The notes under the pieces were generated by a model that saw only the letters and a list, made by a program, of their open reading frames with translations, was not told the DNA's origin and ran no database searches. Of a stretch of 64,000 nt of DNA, positions 55,488 to 64,000 are shown one piece after another. Source of the DNA: Lumbricus rubellus (Eukaryota; Annelida; Clitellata; Crassiclitellata; Lumbricidae); contig OX243814.1 in the NCBI GenBank assembly GCA_945859605.1, positions 43,554,005 to 43,618,004 of the forward strand, in the 5' to 3' direction. A program made the position numbers and the translations under genes. Each line of letters opens with the position of its first letter. The first letter of the stretch is position 1.

Positions 55488-56297
55488 TCTATATCTATAA
55501 GAAGGGATGTATATTTATTTATTTATTTATTTATTTATATATATATATAATTATATATATATATATTTGTCCAGAATACACGCCCTCAGTTTCGCAGCTA
55601 TTGATCTGAAACTTTGCACCTAGACAGGGGTCCATCCAACTTAAAAAGTGTAGGGGTTGGCGAATTTCTAACACCATGGGGGCCAGGGTGGGAGATTGTT
55701 TTAGGGGGGGCCAAAAATTTCCCCAGCTATTGATGTGAAACTTTGCATTTGGACAGAGGACCGTCAGGTCCACCCAGTAAACGAGTTGGCAAACCTCTAC
55801 CACAAGGGGAGTATAAGGGGGGGGCTAAAGCTCCATTTTCCCTATTTGTATACCATCGCCATAGTTTAACAGCAGGGCGTTGTTTAGGGGGCGAAATTTG
55901 TGTTGGGGGGCCAAAATTTTTTGGAGCTATTGATGTCAAATTTTGCATTTCGACAGAGGACCGTCAGGTCCATCCAGTGGAGTAGTTGGCGAAGCTCTAC
56001 CACCAGGGGGAGAATTTAGGGGCGAACACTCCATTTTCCCTATTTGTATACCATTACCATAATTTCATAGCTATTACATATTCACCTGAAAAGTTGCTGC
56101 TATATAGGGTGCCACCGAGACCACCCGCCCCAACCAATATACACCACGCCCCGCAGGGGCCGGGTGGGGCAGGGCGTTGTTTATAGGGGGCAAAAAGAAC
56201 TTGGGGAGGCAGTTTTTTCTAGCTAATTCCATTCTGTCGCCATAGCTTCATGGCTATTTACATAAAATTCCCGGGCATCGCCGGGTTTCCCAGCTAG
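55488..56297 (+). mobile_element. 810-bp non-autonomous Helitron
   Basis: The 5' end is TCTATATCTATAAGAAGG preceded by A (55487). The 3' end is CTAG followed by T (56298). A short hairpin (CCCGG-GCATCG-CCGGG) lies about 10 bases before the CTAG. An A/T insertion site, TC start and hairpin-CTRR end are the Helitron criteria. The interior has about three imperfect copies of a block containing AGCTATTGATGTGAAACTTT and GACCGTCAGGTCC. No Rep/helicase is encoded. Confidence 0.8.
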
Positions 56298-58770
56298 TGT
56301 ATCAAGATAAAGCTGATTGCATCGTTGGTTTGATGGAGATCAACAGTAACTGTAATAATCCTCTTGTGAAGCAGACACAATCCGACAATTCTTGCGATAT
56401 CATCAATAAACAGCAAACAACCTGCATTCAGTGTTTCTTTACCCACACATCAGAAGTCTGATCCGCGATAACTTCCAAACAGCAGCGTATGCTTGTAGCC
56501 TATTGTTCGTATTCTACAGTGGCAATATGAAGAGCATTATCTATTATTGCTATCTAGACCAAAGCAGAAGGAGCAATTCCGCTGCATTTAGAATAGTCGT
56601 ATTCTAAAGTTCTTCCAAGATATTTAAAAAAAATTATAGGCCTATAGACCTACGAGTCATCGGGCACTGAGAGCGCCTCTGAACTGCTCACGCCACTAGA
56701 GTCGCTTTACAAATGATTAGGCCTAAAGATGATACAATGCAATTCGAAATTTCCTTCCAATGTTAATGTCAAGTTTCTGACTCTAACCACACGAATAACA
56801 ACTATAGTTTTTGATGAGTAAAATGTATGAAGTTATGCAAATTTTGACTTAAAACTGGTTTCCAGCAAAACCTTGAAACCCAAGTTGTAGACTTCCTAAT
56901 AACTGGGCCACAAATTAAAACCTAATTATACAAAAGTAGCATTCAAAGCAATATCTTCTGATGAAAGCATGTGAGGAGGTAAACCGAAGAAATTTTATCT
57001 ATAGACCTACTGAAAGCATCCATTCATATATCATAGTCTACAAAATTCACATTGGCTAGCACATTTACATGGTACATGTATGTTTGCATTGACATTCAAT
57101 TAAAATTTATAAAATATAAGAATGGTCTCTTGAAGCGACCATTTATTGCTGACTCCAATGTTTTCCAGAACTTTTCTCTTTCATGCAATATTTTTTGTAA
57201 GGAAACATTATCTCGTTAATGCGTCAGGATAAAAGACATCTACTTAGTACTTTACCCCTAAGCTATATAATTTTGCTCCGTCTATTGATCTGTTTAAACT
57301 TAACCTTTTTGTTCATGAGGTTCGATAACCTATTACCTTCTAAAGAATAATAGTTTGATTCGTCGATCTTCTTTCGTCCTTCCTTTCATCAACACCTCCC
57401 ACTCCTCGGGTAGAGTACGCGTGAACTGGTCGGCGGCGGTCTTGTCACTGGTGTCGCTCTGGATATCACCAGTGAGCACCAGAAGACACCAGTGACCGGA
57501 ACGACCGATAGGATGGTCTCATTTGAGAAATAGGCTTGTCGAATACGTGACAGAGGTGTAACAAATAAATCATAAGTACATTCTTGTGCTCATTCCCAGT
57601 GATCAATTGGTGCAGATGTATCTTTTTAAGTGACGTCCTTCAACCAGTAGGCATATCCTGCTACATGTACTTCTTCTCTAAAATGGTGGCAGAGGGATCT
57701 TCTGACGCAGTCTTCTACCAAAACAGATCATCTGCGAGGGACTACAGTAACTGTAACAGTACTGTAACAGGTCAGTGTATATGATTGGCCTGGGCGCTGC
57801 CTCGCCACCTGCAGCTCTTCTTCGTCGTTACAAATAAGGTATTGCCTAGTCTCTGCAAGACAAACGATAATATCAAGAGGACTAATCAGACGACCGCTTA
57901 ATGATTTTCAATGATTGACAAAGTTACTTCTTTCGATCACTTTCCATGAGATAAACCAAAGTATCGATACAGTATGATGATGATCGAATCAACGCCTAGG
58001 GCCTATCTGATATACGGTTTCTGATTTCACTTTCGCAATTGCCGGATAGTCAATTTTATGACATGTAAGTCATAAGTTAGATAGTCATAAAATTTCCCAC
58101 TTGTGCTTTGCTTCAGAGTTGGACCAACATCTTGAGAGAACTGACTTCACTCCTGCAAGCTTCTCAAGGTAGCGTTATTATTTTACCAGAATGTCTGTTA
58201 GTTTAAAAGACCGCATGGTGCAATGGTTGATGGTAGGACCTTTAGCCTGACATAAGTAATAGTCGATATCAATTACATGTAGCCTATGTGGCCTACGACT
58301 TTATATATTAATGTGTGCTATTGTGTCTTCTTAAAATCGAGGTGTAGAAACAGGTTTGACGGTTACCATGATGTTTTTCTTAGTCGACACTTTTGATGAC
58401 TAATTAAACATTGTCATAATTTAGGAACAGTCGTTGTTTAATACTGTGTATGCCTACCAAATGATGAAAAATTGTGTTCTAGACTGTTACAGTAGGCCGA
58501 CTATTATAATTCGCATACTGTAGCTCAGTGTACTATTTAGGGCAAATTCACAAGTAGAATATGCACGCATAGTTCCGTATAAACCACTGAGGAACAAAAG
58601 AAAGTATTCACCATTTTGTGATCACTGGCTATTTCAGCACCAAATCTCCCTGTTTTAAATCGCATGACCATTCGGTCCACCACTTAGAATAAAGTAGCCT
58701 ATTATAACTTTATAGTCTTGCAAATGCATATTTCGAAATTCTGATTGATTCTGTGGTCATTAACCTTTAT
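56298..58770. other. intergenic, gene-poor
   Basis: No confident gene. A SINE-tail-like piece lies at ~56660-56715 (GAGAGCGCCTCTGAACTG). One segment with coding-like composition is listed separately at 57333-57513. Confidence 0.4.
57333..57513 (-). CDS. possible terminal coding exon, unknown protein
   Basis: The minus strand is open for about 59 codons ending at a TAA at 57335-57333. It contains HPIGRSGHWCLLVLTG, then SDTSDKTAADQFTRTLPEEW and EVLMKGRTKEDRRI. Composition is protein-like and GC content is higher than the surroundings. An AG just upstream (near 57514) could serve as a splice acceptor, because an in-frame stop precedes it. I do not recognise the family and see no other exons. 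ACCAGTGA words recur inside, so it could also be a chance GC-rich island. Confidence 0.25.
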
Positions 58771-59144
58771 TGACCCAACGTTCCCAAAGTGGAACATATT
58801 ATTAAAAAATGTGCAGGGACGGTAAAACCTACTGTAAATCATCTTATTGATATTCATTTACTTAGCCAATGATGGGTGCATGTTTATTTGCTTTTGTTTC
58901 AAGTCTGTTGTTGCTAATAAAAGAGTTATTTTGATGCAAATTTGGCAAAAAATGACATTTTTGCTAAAAAATATTGAAAATTACATTTTGGAAGAAATGC
59001 ATGAAAAGTAATTGCTTTTATGGTACATTTGGGTTGAACTGTGTCTATTCTGCCTGGGTATGGTCAAATTTTTCTATGGTAGTGCTCTACGAGCGAGCAA
59101 CGCAGCTGATTTTAGGTATGTTCCACTTTGGGAACGTTGGGTCA
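58771..59144. mobile_element. 374-bp element with perfect 28-bp inverted ends
   Basis: 58771-58798 and 59117-59144 are exact reverse complements (TGACCCAACGTTCCC ... GGGAACGTTGGGTCA). No target duplication is obvious next to the ends. The interior is AT-rich and non-coding. Probably a MITE of unassigned superfamily, or a hairpin-forming repeat. Confidence 0.65.
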
Positions 59145-59429
59145 CTCTCACTAGTTGAAGCAATATTTTTACGTTCTATTGAAATTTGCCCTGCTCGCTC
59201 CAACATTTAGCCTACGTTGATTGTAGTTTTCATTATAATATGAATATGAATATTATTATTATTATTAGTAGTAGTAGTAGTGGTATTATTAGTTGGTACA
59301 TTATTAATATTTTAGGCCTATTTTCATTATTTTATTATATAGTACTGGTTTGTTTCGGGATTTGAGCAGCTTGAATGGTGTGTTAGGCTTTGTGCGGCAT
59401 GATGTTTTCAACATAATTAGCCTATATAA

Positions 59430-60170
59430 TTACTCCGTTTTCCCGCAGGGTGGGTTGTGTGGGGACACGGTATGGCGGGATGGGGTGAAGATTGTGGTAT
59501 GGAGCCGGGTTAGGGTGGGGTGCGGTGAGACCAAAGGTGAAAACCAAGTGAAACATTAGCTTTTGCTATGAATTTCATGTGTTGAGCCTTTCGCGGAGTG
59601 GGGGCATGGAGGGGTGTGTTAGAGTGGTGATGAGTGGGGTCGGACGGTTGGGGTGTGGGGCTGTAGTGTGCCGGGTGGGGTCAAAGTGGGAAGGAAGGGT
59701 CAATGTGGAAAACAAAGTAAAAAATTGTTTTTCATGAATTTCATATTTTGGGCATTTTAAGAGATGGGTCGGAGTGGGGGTGGAAATGGGGTGAAGTGGG
59801 CCAAAGTTGGGGTGGATGGGTTAGGGATGGGCGGTTGGAGTATGTGGTTGAAGTGGGCCAGGTGCGTTCGAAGTGAAGAGGAGATTTGAAACCAAAAATT
59901 ACTCCAGACAGGTGGGACTGAGCGGGGAAAAATTTGGGGAAGGTGGAGTAGGGTTGGGGGGGCTGGGGTTGGGGGGACTGTTGTGGGACATTTGTGGGAT
60001 ACGGTCAGCGTAGTGGTTCGGTGGGACCGGTATGAAAACAAATTGAAACATTATTTTTCATAAATTTCATATGTTAGCATTTTATGGGGTTTGGTGGGGT
60101 GGAAGGGTGGGGCGGAGTGGAATTTTGAGGATGGAGTGTGTAAAATATGCGGTGGAGGTGGGGTATTAAC
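59430..60170. repeat. G-rich degenerate VNTR
   Basis: Units carry GAAAACAAA(T/G)T(A/G)AAA..TTTTTCAT(G/A)AATTTCAT followed by a long GGGGTGGGG-type stretch. Recognisable unit starts are near 59560, 59725 and 60050, suggesting a ~165-bp period with one doubled interval. Strong G/C strand asymmetry gives Pro/Thr-rich shadow frames on the minus strand. Confidence 0.75.
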
Positions 60171-60173
60171 CTT

Positions 60174-63100
60174 TGTGATTCACAGCTTTTACAAAATTGT
60201 ATAATATATGCATAATTTGGAAAATGTTATACTTTTACTAATGCTTGATGCCTATTATAGATCTATCGCTAAGGTATTCCTTAGGTAATAATGATATTAT
60301 AAATGATATTTCCACATTTATTATTGTACACAACAGATGAATAAAGCGGTTACACAATACAGAGGTTAAGGGGACTAGGTTAAACTCCACACGGTGAACA
60401 CTCGATTCAATATTAAATTATACGAATAATAATAATAATGTTAGTCTGTTAATTTAAAGTAATAATAATACTAAAGCAACAGTTACTTATCTTATTTTCC
60501 TATGCAGTCTGTTCATCTTCTTTGTTCTCATTTTCTCGCCGATGTTGCTGGCCATCCCGTTCTCGTCTTCTGTCCTCTCCTTCTGACTGACTTTTCTCGA
60601 CTGGCCTTTGTTCCCCCGAATTCCTAATTTATATCTGCTTGCTTCCAGCCCAGTCCGGCCAGCGGGCGCTTTCTCGATCCTCGTCTGCTCGACCACTGGT
60701 ACTGTCCGGCTTCCTCTTCCTCCAAATCCTCAATCTCCACTCCAAATATGGTCTTACTGCTCAAATCTGCCTGTCGGCTGGTCAGATCCCTCGCTGACTC
60801 ACTGTGGCCGATCAATTCTCTCGCTGACTCACTCGCAGCTATTTCCTTTGTGTGCTTGCTGCAGCAACCATTTCCTCCTTATCCTCATCTTCTCTCTATC
60901 ATCATCACTGCCATCTTCCCAACTCAATATGCTTCACTCTTAATTCGGCCATTACATTTATATAGCCCCACAATCAACTCTGTTATACCCCTCCACTCTC
61001 TATATAAGAACGTCCCGTTCTTAAAAAGTCTTGACGCTATATAAATTATGCATCAACATTTCAAATTAAAAACATACATGTCTAAGCCTAATGTCAATAA
61101 TGATAAGTTTTAAAATGTCTATAATATAAAATGTTTAAACTCAATGTCATAATTCAGTATCACGAGATAAAATACTTCAGTTTTCAGAACTGACATAATT
61201 TGCGTGAAACGTACGATAATGTTGAAAACAAGTCCTAAAGATTTTCAAGGGACACAAATTTAAAAATAAAGGGTCTAAGTTTTGGAAGAATGACTTTGGG
61301 AAAACGCTGTTCCTTTGGAAGGGTTTGGAGTGATTCATCGTTCATGTATCGTGTATGACATGTACTCCAAAGTTAGACGACGAATGGAATCGAGATCAGA
61401 ATTTGATTGCGACGAGTGACGCTGTTTTGTGTTTGACACAGCGGCTTGAATTTTTCTCGTCCATTTGACTCGATTTCCTTCTCGTCTTGAGGATCAGCGC
61501 TGTTGTTTTAGAAGTCATTTCTCCATTCACATGTAAACATAAACACAAACAATATATTAGTAAACTTATAACCATAATATAATTGTGACTGATGAGAAAA
61601 TACGTGGATGCGCCATCTACAAAATGTGCTGGAATTGCGTCCTTCTAAAAAATCCAATAATCATAAAATCTGCCATCGTATAATGTATGCACTCCCTTGC
61701 ATGGATCCGAACTCTGTATGACCCGAGAAAATTTTTTCTCCCTCCAGTATAATCTAAAGAGAAATTCAACTGTTAGTATTGTTAGTAAACACGACATAAA
61801 TAACATAATGTTGACATAAACACACTGTAAACTTTTGTAAACAAACACAATAAGAATTAACTTTTCACTTCAGAAAACACCATAAGACTCTGTATTCAAA
61901 TTAATGTAAACACACTGTCATAGAAAACACTCTATGTGCTCTGCTAAAAATAGATTGTAAACAACAATGTAATGCAATGCTGTGTCTATAATATACACAA
62001 GTAAACAATTAATTTGTCACTGCAAAATCAACTGCCTTTTGTAAAATTAAAGTGAACTGACTATAACACTCATTTAAATTTAAAACACGATAATATATAC
62101 ACAATAAACTTAAGTAGGTCACGCTCAAAAATGTAAACAATGAAATGTCTGATGACCCTAGTCTGTTTGATCAACCATTAAATACAGAAAGCTCTTTAAA
62201 ACACACCTAATAAATTTAAGTAGGTCATTCGTATAACTGTAAACAAAGCAAATTTCTGTGACAAACATCTGTGTGGTCACTCTTTAAAAACTATAACTCA
62301 TTAACCTTCATTTACGTGGTAGTAATTAACATGTCCTTCTGTTGTTTCATATTAACCTTGCCTCACCTTCTTGTCATATCTACTCATTGACTTCTATAAA
62401 CATAAACAAACAAATAATCATACAATGTACACATCTTAATCTTCATCTTTTACACTTCATATTCTGCTCTCGTTTACTTGGTTGTAAGCCTCTCCTCTTG
62501 TAATGTATACTGTAATGAAAACACCTTCTATAATCTTTACCTTTCATAACTAGGTCATGTAAACAACTACACATCTGTTCTGCAACTGTAATCACCAACG
62601 CTTCTAAAAATTAGGTCAACTCTTTATAACTGCACTGGACATGGTAATCCTGACTCTTAATCTCTTTTTCTCTTCTTATTTCTTGTCGTGGACAATGGGT
62701 AGTCCTTAACCTTAATTTCTCTCTGTCTTTACTTCGTTACGATGGGCTTTGGTAGTCCTCATCACTTACTCTCTTACTCTGTATGTGAATAACCATATGC
62801 GAATCTCCTGTAAACAATAATCAGTGCCTGTAATATATACTACATTCTCTCAGTAATCACAAAACATTTTCATAGACAACTGGACATTAGTGGTCCTCGT
62901 TTCTTCTTACTCGCTTACTCCTTGTATCTGCTTAAAACATATCATCTTCTGTATATAATTCTTCATATCATATTCGTTATATATTTAATGCAATTAGAAT
63001 GCAGAACCTGTAAAACATTTTCATGAACGACTTTTAGACGTAGGTAGTCCTTGTCACTCCACAATCTTACTGTCTTACTCACTTTCTTCTCTGAATATAT

Positions 63101-63216
63101 ATCATCGACTGCATGTCTCCTAATAATCTCTGCACACAATAGAACTGTCATAAAATGAAGTTAATTAAATTACACGTAACATGTAAAATATTAAAATGCT
63201 GTAAATCATGCTCACA
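60174..63216 (-). repeat. candidate long LTR / 3' region of the Ty3-type element
   Basis: Read on the minus strand, this block follows the chromodomain ORF. It contains AT-rich degenerate repeats (61500-63200), then TATA-like boxes near 61005-61035 and 60955 (TATATAGAGAG, GGGCTATATAAATG), a short leader with small frames, and an AATAAA-like signal near 60320. Candidate ends are TGTGAGC... (from 63216) and ...GAATCACA (to 60174). The layout is that of U3-R-U5, but without the other LTR the limits and identity are unproven. Confidence 0.3.
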
Positions 63217-63566
63217 TAGATTTGACCAGATCTAGGTTATTCAACCCTTGTCCCTTCTAAGAATATGATCCGTAGAGACCAGCTGCGCTTAGAAAATTTC
63301 TTCAGAATGAAAGAATAATATCATATAAATTTTTAAGGACAAAAACATACAAAGAGAATAGATGACATTTTTCAAGAACAATTTTGGGCGTCCCCTCAGT
63401 TCTAATTTTCTCCAAATGCATATCTCTGCTCCTACAAAATTTATTTGGAGGCGCCTCCTGTTAATAAAATTCTTTGTTTTGACAATCGGGACTCAATAAT
63501 ATTTCAATCTGCATCAAGGTATGCCTTTAATTTTGCATAATTAATCTTCTCATCTGAATTACTGTT

Positions 63567-64000
63567 TTACGATCTATATTTACGTTGCTTACCGGCCCGT
63601 GTATGGGTTATAAAAAACTCTTGCTTTAACGCATCAGACACGTTTTCTTCAGGTTCCCAAGTTGGCTTGGCATGCATGTCAGCCCATTTTACCTTAAAGA
63701 ACCTTTTGCCTTTTATAACCTTTGAAGCTAACAGACCTGTTACTTCATACCATTCATCATCTGCATCTGGCGACTGAGAACTAGTGCCAGCTTGACCTTG
63801 ATTATCATGCACTGTCATGGGAATTGTGTCATCCCCTTGCATCGAATTGTCATCTTGTGCATTGTCGGTCTGATCTGTTTGTGCATCTGGAGTTGAAGAA
63901 CTCGTGTGTGCCTGACCTTGACTTCCATCATTCACTGTATCTGGATTATGGTTATCCACTGAATGGTCATCTGTGTCGTCATTGAATGGCAACTCTTGTA
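63567..64000 (-). CDS. Ty3/gypsy-type polyprotein C-terminus with chromodomain, partial
   Basis: The frame is open to the right window edge; there is no true start inside (the first Met-like codon near 63992 is TTG, with open codons beyond). The first ~85 visible residues are an acidic, Ser/Thr/Gln-rich linker with two TV.D/GQAGTSS-type repeats. Residues ~93-135 form a chromodomain (WYEVTGLLASKVIKGKRFF, then VKWADMHAKPTWEPEENV). Chromodomains at this position close the integrase of chromovirus-type Ty3/gypsy retrotransposons. A host chromodomain protein cannot be fully excluded because the rest lies outside the window. Confidence 0.65.
   Translation of the reverse strand, partial: QELPFNDDTDDHSVDNHNPDTVNDGSQGQAHTSSSTPDAQTDQTDNAQDDNSMQGDDTIPMTVHDNQGQAGTSSQSPDADDEWYEVTGLLASKVIKGKRFFKVKWADMHAKPTWEPEENVSDALKQEFFITHTRAGKQRKYRS

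Noticed and set aside
55531..56186. Several frames of 66-90 codons with repeated GPSGPPSKR-like peptides
   Set aside because: They arise from the internal block repeats of the Helitron.
59757..60041. Pro/Thr-rich 94-codon minus frame
   Set aside because: Product of the G-rich VNTR strand bias.

Overview
The window looks like the nuclear genome of a marine invertebrate animal. The evidence is spliced genes with GT/AG introns, tRNA-derived SINEs, a wide mix of DNA transposons, abundant trinucleotide microsatellites, and a recurring AGGCCTA word. An echinoderm or another deuterostome/lophotrochozoan is my guess, but nothing here fixes the phylum. All gene models are minus strand unless stated.

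Left edge (1-5.3 kb): the right-hand part of an integrated Polinton/Maverick (adintovirus-like) element. In order it carries a partial pVI-like amphipathic protein, a DUF8207-type protein, a dUTPase-fold protein, a pX-like hydrophobic virion protein, a penton-like minor capsid protein and an FtsK/HerA packaging ATPase (all minus). These are followed, divergently, by a zinc-ribbon/phospholipase A2-like protein and a retroviral-type integrase with a chromodomain (plus). An A-rich minisatellite and a (GT)n run follow. Polymerase, major capsid protein and protease would lie left of the window.

Centre (6.6-48.2 kb): a tandem array of UNC93A-like membrane-protein genes. Six conserved coding exons could be assembled with matching splice phases. 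Copies 2, 3 and 4 are intact (564, 567 and 565 codons). Copy 1 keeps only exons 1-2 and is cut near the Polinton side. Copy 5 has a 13-nt deletion in exon 3. A sixth copy survives only as an orphan last exon. The intergenic spacers are themselves duplicated, so one copy supplies the empty site for insertions in another. This delimits two ~3-kb hAT-like insertions (17872-20966 and 37606-40519); the second carries a nested piggyBac-like element. Smaller hAT-type MITEs and SINEs also occur.

Right of the array (48.9-53.1 kb): a complete four-exon short-chain dehydrogenase of the retinol/hydroxysteroid (SDR9C-like) type, 332 aa. Its first intron contains a 959-bp non-autonomous transposon whose inverted ends are tandem repeats and which is flanked by an 8-bp target duplication.

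Right third (53-64 kb): gene-poor DNA with a non-autonomous Helitron, a 374-bp element with perfect 28-bp inverted ends, a G-rich VNTR, and an AT-rich ~3-kb block that may be a long LTR. At the edge is the C-terminal chromodomain end of a Ty3/gypsy-type polyprotein (minus).
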